Positions 9,320 to 17,850 are shown, counted from the stretch's first letter. The stretch is DNA of 64,000 nucleotides from an uncultured Angelakisella sp. (GCA_910585525.1 CAJUFR010000002.1:1-64000), one strand, 5' to 3'. Made by a program: numbers and translations. The notes: a model not told the origin generated them from the letters alone.

Positions 9320-10255
9320 TCAGGCGCGTCCGGCGCAGCCCAGGACGTCCACCAGCTTGTGGCGGACCAGCTCCTTGATGTGGGAACGGGCGGGGGTCAG
9401 GTACTGGCGGGGGTCAAAGTGGCTGGGGTTCTCGGTCATGTACTGGCGGAGGGCGGCGGTCATGGCCAGCCGCAGGTCGGAGTCGATGTTGATCTTGCAG
9501 ACCGCCATGGAGGCCGCCTGGCGGAGCATCTCCTCCGGGATGCCGATGGCGTCGGGCATCTGGCCGCCGAACTTGTTGACGGTGGCCACGTCGGCCTGGA
9601 TGACCGAGGAAGCGCCGTGAAGGACGATGGGGAAGCCGGGCAGGCGCTTGCCCACCTCCTCCAGGATGTCAAAGCGCAGCTGGGGCTTCTGGCCGGGCTT
9701 GAACTTGTAGGCGCCGTGGCTGGTGCCGATGGCGATGGCCAGGGAATCCACCCCGGTGCGGGTGACAAAGTCCTCAACCTGGGCGGGGTCGGTGAAGTGG
9801 GCGTCCTCGGCGGAGACATTGACGTCGTCCTCGATGCCGGCCAGCTGGCCCAGTTCGGCCTCCACCACCACGCCGTGGGCGTGGGCGTACTCCACCACCT
9901 TCTTGGTGAGGGCCACGTTGTCCTCGTAGTCGTGGTGGCTGCCGTCGATCATGACGCTGGTGAAGCCGCCGTCGATGCAGGACTTGCAGATCTCGAAGTC
10001 GGCGCCGTGGTCCAGGTGCAGGGCGATGGGCAGACCGGTATCGGCCACGGCGGCCTCCACCAGCTTGGTGAGGTAGATGTGTTTGGCGTACTTCCGGGCC
10101 CCGGCGGAGACCTGGAGGATGATGGGGGCCTTCTCCTCGGCAGCGGCCTCGGTGATGCCCTGAACGATCTCCATGTTGTTGACGTTGAAGGCGCCGATGG
10201 CGTACCCGCCCTCGTAGGCTTTCTTGAACATCTCGGTGGTAGTGACAAGCGGCAT
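9320..10255 (-). CDS. fba: class II fructose-1,6-bisphosphate aldolase
   Basis: A 311-aa zinc-dependent aldolase of glycolysis and gluconeogenesis, cleaving fructose 1,6-bisphosphate to glyceraldehyde 3-phosphate and DHAP. The signature LHLDHGADFE gives catalytic Asp82 and zinc ligand His83. Later landmarks are the SVMIDGSHHDYEDN segment, AIAIGTSHGAYKF and VLHGASSV. The size and spacing are those of the FbaA/GatY-type family. ATG 10255 has AAGGAGA upstream, and the ORF extends seven codons further but without a ribosome binding site. It is monocistronic, closed by the terminator at 9266-9294. Confidence 0.96.
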   Translation of the reverse strand: MPLVTTTEMFKKAYEGGYAIGAFNVNNMEIVQGITEAAAEEKAPIILQVSAGARKYAKHIYLTKLVEAAVADTGLPIALHLDHGADFEICKSCIDGGFTSVMIDGSHHDYEDNVALTKKVVEYAHAHGVVVEAELGQLAGIEDDVNVSAEDAHFTDPAQVEDFVTRTGVDSLAIAIGTSHGAYKFKPGQKPQLRFDILEEVGKRLPGFPIVLHGASSVIQADVATVNKFGGQMPDAIGIPEEMLRQAASMAVCKINIDSDLRLAMTAALRQYMTENPSHFDPRQYLTPARSHIKELVRHKLVDVLGCAGRA

Positions 10256-10348
10256 GTTCGATCTCTCCTTAATCATCGTGATTGGCCCGCTCCGGCGGAC
10301 CTTGCTCCGTCCTCTATTCTACCATCTGGACAGGATAAATGCAAGGCA

Positions 10349-10377
10349 TTGATTTCCGCCCCGGTTCGTGGTACACT
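10349..10377 (+). promoter_or_regulatory. promoter of the HD-domain gene
   Basis: TTGATT (10349-10354), 17-bp spacer, TACACT (10372-10377), about 35 bases before ATG 10413. Confidence 0.6.
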
Positions 10378-10412
10378 GGACGAAAAACCATGAGACGAAG
10401 GAGTTGCTGTCC

Positions 10413-10985
10413 ATGATGACGCCTGCCAGAGAGGAAGCCTGGGAATGGCTCTGTCAATACAACGAGAGCGAGTCGCTGCGCAAGCACGCCCTGACAGTGG
10501 AGGGGGTGATGCGCCACTTTGCCGCCCTGGCCGGGGAGGACCCGGAGGAGTGGGGCATCGTGGGACTGCTCCACGACCTGGACTACGAGCGGTGGCCGGA
10601 CCAGCACTGCCAGAAGGTGCAGGAACTGCTGCGGGAGAAGGGAGCGGATGAGGCCCTGATCCGGGCGGTGGCCAGCCACGGCTACGGCATGTGCAGCGAT
10701 ATCCAGCCCCAGTCCCGGCTGGAAAAGACGCTGTTCACCATCGACGAACTGTCCGGCCTTATCACCGCCGCCGCCCTGATGCGCCCCTCCCGCAGCGTCA
10801 TCGACCTGGAGGTGAAGAGCGTCAAAAAGAAGTTCAAGGACAAGCGCTTCGCCGCCGGAGTGGATCGTGACGTCATCATCCAGGGTGCCCAGCGGCTGGG
10901 GATGGAACTGGACGATGTCATCGCCGAGACCATCCAGGGGATGCGGGAGGTGGCGGAGGCCATCAGCCTGGAGATGCACCAATGA
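10413..10985 (+). CDS. HD-domain hydrolase of unknown substrate
   Basis: A 190-aa single-domain HD phosphohydrolase. His in SLRKHALTVEGVMR and the LLHDLDYERWP motif supply the expected metal-binding HD residues. ASHGYG further on is the next conserved His. Proteins of this short HDIG-like family hydrolyse nucleotides or other phosphoesters. The sequence gives no specific substrate. The start is ATG 10413 with AAGGAG ten bases before it. It stands alone between fba and the SRP RNA. Confidence 0.85.
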   Translation: MMTPAREEAWEWLCQYNESESLRKHALTVEGVMRHFAALAGEDPEEWGIVGLLHDLDYERWPDQHCQKVQELLREKGADEALIRAVASHGYGMCSDIQPQSRLEKTLFTIDELSGLITAAALMRPSRSVIDLEVKSVKKKFKDKRFAAGVDRDVIIQGAQRLGMELDDVIAETIQGMREVAEAISLEMHQ

Positions 10986-11004
10986 GTTTTTCCGAAAAAA
11001 ACAG

Positions 11005-11033
11005 TTGAGTTTCCGGCAAAAACCGTGTATAAT
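11005..11033 (+). promoter_or_regulatory. strong promoter of the SRP RNA
   Basis: TTGAGT (11005-11010), 17-bp spacer, TATAAT (11028-11033). Transcription should begin near 11040 at the 5' end of the SRP RNA. Confidence 0.8.
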
Positions 11034-11037
11034 AGCA

Positions 11038-11245
11038 GGGACCGGTCCTTTCCAAGCGGCCGGTCCCTGGAAAGAGGATAGACATCCGGGGGAGTGTTTT
11101 GTGTCACGGGGGACCGGTCCTGTGCGACGCGGCGCCGTGAACCATGTCAGGCGGGGAACCGAGCAGCATTCAGCGGCGTTTTGCGGGTGCCGCAGCAAAC
11201 CGGCCTCCTGTGACAGAGAACATTCCCTCTCCCCCCGGCCGGGGC
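11038..11245 (+). ncRNA. ffs: signal recognition particle RNA (long, Alu-containing bacterial type)
   Basis: The conserved SRP domain IV is unmistakable: GTCAGG (11146-11151), a CGG-GGAA-CCG tetraloop stem, then AGCAGC, preceded by the usual AACCAT. Sequences on either side pair over a long helix: CCGGGGGAGTGTTTTGTGTCAC near 11086-11107 pairs with GTGACAGAGAACATTCCC near 11210-11227, and ACCGG pairs with CCGG. A 5' hairpin (about 11038-11068) fits the Alu domain of Firmicutes SRP RNA. The RNA binds Ffh for co-translational membrane targeting. Its place upstream of dnaX is the usual Firmicutes order. The exact 3' end is uncertain. Confidence 0.88.
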
Positions 11246-11287
11246 GGGGATGTCTGTCCTTTTCTGTTATGAGAGGAGGCGTGGGGA

Positions 11288-12895
11288 TTGTACCAGGCCC
11301 TTTACCGCAAGTGGCGGCCCAGGACCTTTGAGGACGTGGTGGGGCAGCAACCCATCACCACCACCCTGAAAAACGAGATACGCCAGGGCCGCCCCGCCCA
11401 CGCCTATCTGCTGATGGGCAGCCGGGGCACCGGCAAGACCACCTGCGCCCGGCTCATCGCCAAGGCGGTGAACTGCCTTTCCCCGGTGGACGGCAGCCCC
11501 TGCGGGGCGTGCGATATCTGCCGGGGCATCGACAGCGGCGCCGTGGTGGACGTGGTGGAGATCGACGCCGCCAGCAACAACGGGGTGGACAGCATCCGGG
11601 ACCTGCGGGAGGAGGCCAACTTCCTCCCCAATGTCACCAAGTACCGGGTCTACATCATCGACGAATGCCACATGCTCTCCCCCGGGGCGGTGAACGCCCT
11701 GCTGAAGATCATGGAGGAGCCCCCGGAGCATGTCATCTTCATCCTGGCCACCACCGAGGTGCAGAAGGTCCCCGCCACCATCCAGTCCCGCTGCCAGCGG
11801 TTCGACTTCAAGCGGGTGGGCTCCGATACCATCGCCGCCCGGCTGCTCCACATCGCCGGGGAGGAGGCCATCCCCCTGGAGCAGGAGGCGGCGGAACTCA
11901 TCGGCCGCCTGGCCGACGGCGGGATGCGGGACGCCCTGTCGCTGCTGGACCTCTGCCGGGCCCACAGCGGCCAGATCACCCCCCAGGTGGTGAGCCAGGC
12001 CGCCGGTCTGGTGGGACAGGAGCATCTGTTCCAGATCGCCGGGGCGGTGGCCAAAGGAGACCTTTCCCAGGCCCTGGAACTCATCGCCCGGGCAGGGGAG
12101 GGATCGGTAGAGTATGACCGGCTCTGCTCCCAGCTGGTGAGCCACTTCCGCAACCTGCTGATGATCCTCTCCTCCAAAAAGCCGGAGCAGCTGATCATCT
12201 GCCTGCCGGAGACGCTGGAGCAGTACCGGGCCCAGGCCAAGGATTTTTCCGCCGGGCGGCTCATCCGGGCCGTCCAGGTGCTGCAGGACGCCCAAAACGC
12301 CATGACCCGCACCGCCTCCCGCCGGGCCGAACTGGAGATGGCGGCCATCCGCCTCTGTGACCCCCGGCTGGACCAGTCCCCGGAGGCGCTGCTGGACCGC
12401 ATCGAAAAGCTGGAGGCCAAGCTGAACGCCGCCCTGGCGGGGGGGCTGGGGGCTTCGGAGCCCCGCCCCGCCCAAAGGACGCAGGCCCCCGCCCGGGAGG
12501 CCCCGGCAGGGCCGGCCCCACCGCCCCCTTCCTCCCGGCCGTCCACCGAACCCGCCCAGGAGGCCGTCCCCTTCCCCCAGTGGGGGGAGGTACTGGAGCG
12601 GCTGGGAAAGCTGAACCCGGCGGCCAAGGGGGCCTTTACCGGCACCACCGCCTACCTGGCGGGGGGGCGGGTGCTTATCGCCAGCGACAGTCCGGTGTTC
12701 CGGGAGATGCTCCGCAACAACGAGTACACCCGGGATTCCCTCAAGCGGGCCATCGCCGAGGTCACCGGCACCCGGTACGGCATCGGCCCCTACAACGGCC
12801 CCGCCCCGGCGGTCCAGGAAGCCCCCAAGGCGGCCCCGGTGGAGGACATCCTCCAGCGTGCCCAAGAGGCCGGGGTGCCGGTGGACATCCGGTAG
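11288..12895 (+). CDS. dnaX: DNA polymerase III subunit gamma/tau
   Basis: A 535-aa clamp-loader ATPase. It begins MYQALYRKWRPRTFEDVVGQ as in all DnaX proteins. Walker A GSRGTGKT is at residues 44-51. A cysteine zinc-binding cluster follows (CLSP...CGACDIC), then the DECHMLS Walker B/DExx motif and a sensor ILATTEVQKVPATIQSRCQRFDF. The C-terminal third is Pro/Ala-rich linker plus a tau-like tail. The start codon is TTG 11288, since AGGAGG lies at 11274-11279 and no ATG or GTG is in frame nearby. It heads the dnaX - small ORF - ybaB - recR cluster behind the SRP RNA. Confidence 0.96.
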   Translation: MYQALYRKWRPRTFEDVVGQQPITTTLKNEIRQGRPAHAYLLMGSRGTGKTTCARLIAKAVNCLSPVDGSPCGACDICRGIDSGAVVDVVEIDAASNNGVDSIRDLREEANFLPNVTKYRVYIIDECHMLSPGAVNALLKIMEEPPEHVIFILATTEVQKVPATIQSRCQRFDFKRVGSDTIAARLLHIAGEEAIPLEQEAAELIGRLADGGMRDALSLLDLCRAHSGQITPQVVSQAAGLVGQEHLFQIAGAVAKGDLSQALELIARAGEGSVEYDRLCSQLVSHFRNLLMILSSKKPEQLIICLPETLEQYRAQAKDFSAGRLIRAVQVLQDAQNAMTRTASRRAELEMAAIRLCDPRLDQSPEALLDRIEKLEAKLNAALAGGLGASEPRPAQRTQAPAREAPAGPAPPPPSSRPSTEPAQEAVPFPQWGEVLERLGKLNPAAKGAFTGTTAYLAGGRVLIASDSPVFREMLRNNEYTRDSLKRAIAEVTGTRYGIGPYNGPAPAVQEAPKAAPVEDILQRAQEAGVPVDIR

Positions 12896-12905
12896 GAGGG
12901 CGGCC

Positions 12906-13289
12906 ATGGCCAGATTTGAAGTGAAAAGCCGGCGCATCACGGTGGACCAGACCCTTTACACCTATTCCGTCGCCCAGAAAAGGGAGGGGATCCAGCTTCT
13001 GGTCTACCGGGACAAGCGGTCCTTCCTCCGGCTGGAACAGAATTGGACCGAGGCCTGGGGCATCAATTTGTACCGCCCCGGGGTGGTGGCCCGGATCATC
13101 CGGCACTACCGGCAAAGGGGAGCCCCGCCGGAGCCGCTGTTCCTCCGCCGGGAACCGGAACTGTTCACGATGCTTGTGGAATTTTGCTTTGCCCCGGAGG
13201 AACAAAAGGAAAAAGAGTGGTTTTTACAATGCCGCGCAAGGATACAGGCGCAGTCAACATCGGAAGATAAAGGAGAAATGACGTTATGA
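12906..13289 (+). CDS. hypothetical protein between dnaX and ybaB
   Basis: A 127-aa protein I do not recognise. It starts at ATG 12906, with AGGAGG at 12893-12898 overlapping the dnaX stop, and its TGA overlaps the ybaB ATG (ATGA, 13286-13289). It is therefore translated as part of this operon. The sequence is rich in Arg and aromatic residues (VKSRRITVDQTLYTY, RIIRHYRQR) with no signal peptide or membrane span, suggesting a small cytoplasmic protein. The tight coupling to dnaX, ybaB and recR suggests a role in DNA replication or repair, but that is inference from position only. Confidence 0.7.
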   Translation: MARFEVKSRRITVDQTLYTYSVAQKREGIQLLVYRDKRSFLRLEQNWTEAWGINLYRPGVVARIIRHYRQRGAPPEPLFLRREPELFTMLVEFCFAPEEQKEKEWFLQCRARIQAQSTSEDKGEMTL

Positions 13290-13636
13290 AAGCAAGACTT
13301 CCCCAGGGGATGGGCGGCGGCGCCCCCTCCAACATGAACCAGATGATCCGCCAGGCCCAGAAGATGCAGGAGGCCATGGAGAAGGCCCAGGAGGAACTGA
13401 ACGCCAAGGAGTATGAGGCCACCGCCGGCGGCGGCATGGTGGCGGTCACCGTCAGCGGCAAAAAAGAGGTGACCAAGGTCACCATCAAGCCGGAGGTGGT
13501 TGACCCGGAGGATGTAGAGATCCTGGAGGACATGATCGCCGGGGCGGTAAACGAGGCCCTTCGGGCGGCGGAGGCCGATTCCCAGCAGGTGATGGGGGCC
13601 ATCACCGGCGGGATGCGGGCCCCGGGCCTGATGTAA
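13286..13636 (+). CDS. ybaB: YbaB/EbfC family nucleoid-associated protein
   Basis: A 116-aa DNA-binding protein. The N-terminal helix with MNQMIRQAQKMQEAMEKAQEEL, the ATAGGGMVAVTVSGKKEV beta segment and PEVVDPEDVEILEDMI are the family hallmarks. The protein forms a dimer that binds DNA, usually encoded between dnaX and recR exactly as here. It is joined to the preceding small gene by an ATGA overlap and is followed 15 bases later by recR. Confidence 0.95.
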   Translation: MKARLPQGMGGGAPSNMNQMIRQAQKMQEAMEKAQEELNAKEYEATAGGGMVAVTVSGKKEVTKVTIKPEVVDPEDVEILEDMIAGAVNEALRAAEADSQQVMGAITGGMRAPGLM

Positions 13637-13651
13637 AGGGAGGACCGGCCC

Positions 13652-14248
13652 ATGGAAGGCGCTTTGCCGCTGGTCAAGCTGGTCGAGCAGTTCGCAAAAC
13701 TCCCCGGGGTGGGGCGCAAGACCGCCCAGCGGTTCGCCTTCCACATCCTGGACTTGCCGGAGGAGAAGGCCCGGGAGTTCGCCCAGGCCATTCTGGACGC
13801 CCGGACCAAGATCAAAAAGTGCCCCGTCTGCGGCAACCTCACCGACGGGGAACTCTGCCCCATCTGCGCCGCCAAGGGCCGGGACGGGGGGGTCATCTGC
13901 GTGGTGGAGGACCCCCGGGACGTGCTGGCCTTTGAGCGCACCAAGGAGTACACCGGCGTCTACCACGTTCTGCATGGGCTCATCAGCCCCATGGACGGGG
14001 TTGGCCCGGAGCAGATCAACATCAAGGGCCTGTTGGAGCGGATCCAGAAGGGCGGGGTGGAGGAGGTCATCATGGCCACCAACCCCACCGTGGAGGGCGA
14101 GGCCACGGCGATGTATGTTGCCCGCCTGGTCAAGCCCCTTGGGGTGCGTGTCACCCGGCTGGCCTACGGGATACCTGTGGGAGGGAACCTGGAGTACGCC
14201 GACGAGGTGACGCTCTACCGGGCGCTGGCGGGACGGAGCGAGCTGTGA
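13652..14248 (+). CDS. recR: recombination mediator RecR
   Basis: A 198-aa RecR of normal length. It contains the helix-hairpin-helix KLPGVGRKTAQRFAFH, a four-cysteine zinc finger (Cys57, Cys60, Cys69, Cys72) and a Toprim domain with VVEDPRDVLAFE and YHVLHGLISPMDGVGPE. Within RecFOR it helps load RecA onto SSB-coated single-stranded DNA. The stop TGA at 14246-14248 overlaps a GTG in the next frame, but the next gene more likely starts at 14296. Confidence 0.97.
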   Translation: MEGALPLVKLVEQFAKLPGVGRKTAQRFAFHILDLPEEKAREFAQAILDARTKIKKCPVCGNLTDGELCPICAAKGRDGGVICVVEDPRDVLAFERTKEYTGVYHVLHGLISPMDGVGPEQINIKGLLERIQKGGVEEVIMATNPTVEGEATAMYVARLVKPLGVRVTRLAYGIPVGGNLEYADEVTLYRALAGRSEL

Positions 14249-14295
14249 CCGCCCCGGTCTCCCCCGATCCCTATCCTTCCCTGGAGGTTTTTCGT

Positions 14296-15423
14296 ATGCG
14301 CTTCATTTTCCGGCGGCTCTGCTGCCTGCTTTTGGCCGCTGTCCTTTGCTTTGCCATGGCGGCCTGCCAGGGCAAAGAGGCCCCCGACACCGGCTACACC
14401 CGTTACACCACCCAGTTTTTTGATACCTTCGATACCATCATCCAGATCACCGGTTACACAAAGACCCAGGAGGAATTTGAGGGCTACGCCCAGTTCGTCC
14501 ATGAGCGCTTCGCCCACCTGAGCAAACTCTACGACCGGTTCTACGAGTACACCGGCGTCAACAACGTCCGCACCATCAACCAGAACGCTGGCATCGCCCC
14601 GGTGGAGGTGGAACCGGAACTGCTGGAGATGCTAGCCTTTGCCAAGGACCAATGCCAGCGCAGCGGCGGCCGGGTGAACATCGCCATGGGTCCGGCCCTG
14701 GAGTTGTGGCACAGCTACCGGGAGCGGTACGCCGGCATGGCCCTGCCGGAGGACGCCCCCGACGCTTACCCCGCCATGGAGGCGCTGGAGGAGGCGGATC
14801 AGCTTTCCCAGCTGGACAAGGTGATCATTGACAAAGACGCCGGCACCGTCTTTTTGGAGGAGCCGGGGATGGCCCTGGACGTGGGGGCGGTGGCCAAGGG
14901 CTACGCCGCCCAGCTGGTGGCCGACCAGGTCTACCAGGAGGGGTTCCACTCCTTTATCCTCAGCGCCGGGGGCAACGTGGTCACCAAGGACCCGCCCCTG
15001 GACGGGGTGCGGGCCAGCTGGGGCATCGGCATCCAGGACCCCTTTGCCGACACCGCCGACCCGGACAGTTCCTCCCTGGACGTGGCCTTTGTCCACAACC
15101 AGTGCGTCGTTACCAGCGGCGATTACCGCCAGTTCTACACGGTAGGGGACCAGTACATCCACCACATCATCGACCCGGACACCCTCTGGCCCTCCAACCG
15201 CTACCGGGCCCTCACCGTTATCGGGCCGGATTCCGGGGTGGGGGACTTCCTCTCCACCTGCCTGTTCGTCATGGACTACGAGGAGGGCCGGGCCTTCGCC
15301 CAGGAGCAAGGGGTGATGGTGCTATGGGTGTTCCCCGACGGCACCGTCAAGTACACCGACAACATGCTCTCCATTCTCCGGGACCGGGGCGGCGCCACAT
15401 CGGTGATCCAGGAGACTGATTAA
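14296..15423 (+). CDS. apbE: FAD:protein FMN transferase (ApbE lipoprotein)
   Basis: A 375-aa lipoprotein of the ApbE family, which transfers FMN from FAD onto a Thr/Ser of target proteins such as RnfG/RnfD and NqrB/C outside the membrane. ATG 14296 follows GGAGG at 14283-14287 and starts the signal peptide MRFIFRRLCC, which ends in an AMAAC lipobox. Motifs: FFDTFDTIIQITGY near the start, GRVNIAMGPALELWH, ALDVGAVAKGYAAQ, FILSAGGNVV, and the late SGDYRQFYTVG with HHIIDPDT for metal and flavin binding. A longer ORF from GTG 14245 overlaps recR but lacks a signal-like start. The gene may serve the Rnf-like cluster at 32039-35514, which is the only visible flavinylation candidate. Confidence 0.93.
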   Translation: MRFIFRRLCCLLLAAVLCFAMAACQGKEAPDTGYTRYTTQFFDTFDTIIQITGYTKTQEEFEGYAQFVHERFAHLSKLYDRFYEYTGVNNVRTINQNAGIAPVEVEPELLEMLAFAKDQCQRSGGRVNIAMGPALELWHSYRERYAGMALPEDAPDAYPAMEALEEADQLSQLDKVIIDKDAGTVFLEEPGMALDVGAVAKGYAAQLVADQVYQEGFHSFILSAGGNVVTKDPPLDGVRASWGIGIQDPFADTADPDSSSLDVAFVHNQCVVTSGDYRQFYTVGDQYIHHIIDPDTLWPSNRYRALTVIGPDSGVGDFLSTCLFVMDYEEGRAFAQEQGVMVLWVFPDGTVKYTDNMLSILRDRGGATSVIQETD

Positions 15424-15424
15424 A

Positions 15425-15441
15425 ATATACAAATTGTATAT
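15425..15441. repeat. 17-bp perfect palindrome, candidate operator
   Basis: ATATACAA-A-TTGTATAT is an 8-1-8 perfect inverted repeat just after apbE and 37 bases before the next start. It overlaps a possible -10 (TATATT, 15437-15442). AT-rich symmetric sites of this kind are often bound by small regulators, but none is assigned. Confidence 0.4.
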
Positions 15442-15477
15442 TCTCTTTGCGATATACAGAAATAGGGAGGACCCGTC

Positions 15478-15873
15478 ATGGGAAAATTTGAGGAACTGCG
15501 GGACAAGGCGGAAAAATTCGAGATCAAAAAAAGCTGGCAGTACCTGGCGTATATTGCCGTGGTACTGCCGGGGATATTGTTCCTGCTGGCCTATCTGCTG
15601 CGCGGCAGCGGGACCGGCGTGATGCTGGCCCGGATGTTCCACACCTACAACCTCTATGTTTCGTCTCCGGTGCCCAACCTTGCCCCCTTTAACGGGACCG
15701 GGGTGGTTGGGCTGGCGGCCCTGGTCTACCTGGTGGTTTGGGCGGTACGCCGCAAGGACTGGCTGGACCTGGGCATCACCCTGGCCCTGGGGGCCGTCAA
15801 CGCCGCCTACTTCCTGCTGGAGTGGAATTACACCATCCTGCGCCTGCTGAACCTCACCGGCGGGGTGTTCTGA
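15478..15873 (+). CDS. hypothetical small membrane protein
   Basis: A 131-aa protein with a charged N-terminus (MGKFEELRDKAEKFEIKK) and three likely membrane spans (about residues 22-40, 72-89 and 97-114). It matches no family I recognise. ATG 15478 is preceded by AGGGAGGA. It follows apbE by 54 bases with a palindromic candidate operator between, and its stop abuts the stop of the convergent gene at 15874. A membrane or envelope role is likely but no specific function can be given. Confidence 0.7.
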   Translation: MGKFEELRDKAEKFEIKKSWQYLAYIAVVLPGILFLLAYLLRGSGTGVMLARMFHTYNLYVSSPVPNLAPFNGTGVVGLAALVYLVVWAVRRKDWLDLGITLALGAVNAAYFLLEWNYTILRLLNLTGGVF

Positions 15874-16740
15874 TCATCCCTCCACCCCTTGACAGGCCGC
15901 CGCCAGGGCCAGCACCTGCTCCAGTTCCGGGAGCGCCTGCTGCTCCAGCCGCTCCCGGGTCACCGGGTCCCGAACGATGGGGTCCCCGGTGGTGACAAAG
16001 CGGTGGCAGAGCATCACCGTCAAAACATCATCATCCAGCCCCAGGGCCACCGACCCTGGGGTCTTTTCTGTCAGTTCCAGCAGCCGGTCCAGCACCCCGT
16101 CGGGGAGTTGGGGCAGCTGCCCGGCGGGGGCGAAGCTGGAAAACTCCTGGTCCACCGCCAGGTTTTCCCAGACCATGGGGCGGAAGTCGGTGCGCTCCAA
16201 AAAATAGGGGGCCAGCAGCGCCGGGGTGACGATATTGCGGCTCACCATCCGCAGCCGCTGGCCGGTGGGGCGGTCCAGCTTCCCCCGGAGCCAGCAGCCG
16301 CTGAGGAACTGGTTGCGCCCGTCGCTCCCCGGGGAGACCGCCTGGAAGGAGGCGTCGCAGAGTTCCCACGCCGCCCCCGCCCCCCGGCCGGTGATCCGGT
16401 GGTAGGTGACGCAGCCGTTGCCCTCCTTGACCGGCAGCAGCCGGGCGTCCCGCAGCTGCTGGGGAGGACTGCCCTCCTTGCCGTGGTAGGCGGCGTCCTC
16501 CAGCCACTTCCCCATGGCCGCCTGGGCGGCGGCCTTCCGGTAAGCGTCGGAAAAGCCCTTGATGTCCTGCCGGGCCAGGAGGAGGTAGACGATGACCGTC
16601 AGGGCCAGCACCGCCAGGGCCCGGGTGTACTGGTGGGTGCCCAGCATCACCACCAGGGCCACACCCATGGCGGCGCAGATCAGATAGCCCCGCCGGGCGG
16701 CGGCGCGCTTTGCTTCCAGTTCTTGGATGATCTTTTCCAT
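15874..16740 (-). CDS. membrane protein, possibly DUF3137-like
   Basis: A 288-aa protein. An N-terminal charged helix is followed by two close hydrophobic spans (about residues 19-35 and 40-56), then a soluble domain of some 220 residues. The middle segment SFQAVSPGSDGRNQFLSGCWLRGKL and the overall layout resemble the DUF3137 family, in which a galactose-binding-like domain of unknown function follows membrane helices. I am not certain of this match. It lies 13 bases after the AbrB-family membrane gene on the same strand, so the two are probably an operon. Confidence 0.65.
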   Translation of the reverse strand: MEKIIQELEAKRAAARRGYLICAAMGVALVVMLGTHQYTRALAVLALTVIVYLLLARQDIKGFSDAYRKAAAQAAMGKWLEDAAYHGKEGSPPQQLRDARLLPVKEGNGCVTYHRITGRGAGAAWELCDASFQAVSPGSDGRNQFLSGCWLRGKLDRPTGQRLRMVSRNIVTPALLAPYFLERTDFRPMVWENLAVDQEFSSFAPAGQLPQLPDGVLDRLLELTEKTPGSVALGLDDDVLTVMLCHRFVTTGDPIVRDPVTRERLEQQALPELEQVLALAAACQGVEG

Positions 16741-16753
16741 AAAAATGACCTCT

Positions 16754-17824
16754 CTATATCAAATGAAGTACCAGGTTGACGATGTGGGGGAAGGTGGTGA
16801 TGACGATGATCATCCGCAGGATCTGGATGAAGATGACGTCAGGGTTGTCCACCCCGATATCGGAGGAGATCAGGGCCATATCCGAGGCCCCCGCCGGCGT
16901 GGCGATGAGCATCGCCTCCGCCCGGGTGAGGTGGGTGACCCGGGGCAGCAGCCAGCCCATAAAGAAACAGTTGGCGATGTAGCAGGCCAGCAGCACGGCG
17001 GCGGGGAACACCAGGTACCGCAGCTGCAACAGTTCCTCCATACCGAAGTAGCAGCCCACATAGCAGCCGGTAAGCACCTGGGCTACCCGTTTGAGCCACC
17101 GGGGGACAAAGGCCCTGCCGGTGGCCAGCTTCAGCGCCAGGACGCTGAGGGTGGAAAAAAGGATGGTCCCGGCGGGGATGCCGCTGGCCTTGCCCAGGAA
17201 GCCGAACACCGACCCCACGGCGATGGTAAGGACCACCACCCAGGGTCCTTTGGCGGCCCGGTCGGGGGCAGGAGCGGCTGCCGCCGGGGCAGGGGAGACC
17301 GGCGTCTCCGCCACCAGGACGGGGGCGGCAAGGGAGGAGCGGTTGACGGCGGCGATGATGGCAGGGAAAGCCCCCACCCCCATGGCCATCCGCACGAACT
17401 GGAGCACCGCCACCTGGGGGACATCCGCCCCCATGTCGGCGGCGATCACCGGGATGTCGCTCATCCCCCCGGGGACGGCGCAGAGGAAGCCGGTGCAGGC
17501 GTCCAGCTGGGGGATGGCCCCCAGGAAGAAGAAGCCCACCGCCAGGTTCAGCACCACATATCCCCCGATGAGGATCAGGAGGGGCCGGAGTATCTTAGGC
17601 AGCCGCCCCAGGTCCTCTTTGCTGACGCTGCACCCGATGAAGGCCCCCGCCGTGATCTGGGCCACGGTGCGGGTGACCCCAGGGATATAGGCGGCGTCAA
17701 AACAGATGCCCAGGGCGGCGGTGCCGATGATGGCCCCCACGATGAGCCCGCCGGGGAACTTCAGCCGGAACAGCAGGTACCCCGCCGCCGCCCCCACTGC
17801 CAGTGTCAATAAGATCTGCTGCAT
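16754..17824 (-). CDS. AbrB-family (PF05145) integral membrane protein
   Basis: A 356-aa polytopic protein of the AbrB membrane family, named for an ammonia monooxygenase-linked protein and unrelated to the DNA-binding AbrB. Two homologous halves are visible: GAAAGYLLFRLKFPGGLIVGAIIG with AVPGGMSDIPVIAADMGAD in the first, and GFLGKASGIPAGTILFS with ATPAGASDMALISSDIGVD in the second. A Pro/Ala-rich linker joins them near residue 190. The internal duplication is characteristic. The family is thought to be a transporter, substrate unknown. It lies downstream of the rny terminator and upstream of the gene at 15874. Confidence 0.88.
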   Translation of the reverse strand: MQQILLTLAVGAAAGYLLFRLKFPGGLIVGAIIGTAALGICFDAAYIPGVTRTVAQITAGAFIGCSVSKEDLGRLPKILRPLLILIGGYVVLNLAVGFFFLGAIPQLDACTGFLCAVPGGMSDIPVIAADMGADVPQVAVLQFVRMAMGVGAFPAIIAAVNRSSLAAPVLVAETPVSPAPAAAAPAPDRAAKGPWVVVLTIAVGSVFGFLGKASGIPAGTILFSTLSVLALKLATGRAFVPRWLKRVAQVLTGCYVGCYFGMEELLQLRYLVFPAAVLLACYIANCFFMGWLLPRVTHLTRAEAMLIATPAGASDMALISSDIGVDNPDVIFIQILRMIIVITTFPHIVNLVLHLI

Positions 17825-17850
17825 CCTTCTGTCCTTCTCTCTGTTGTGAA

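Noticed and set aside
14245..14295. GTG 14245 as the apbE start
   Set aside because: The signal peptide and GGAGG site point to ATG 14296; the extra 17 residues look unlike a signal sequence.
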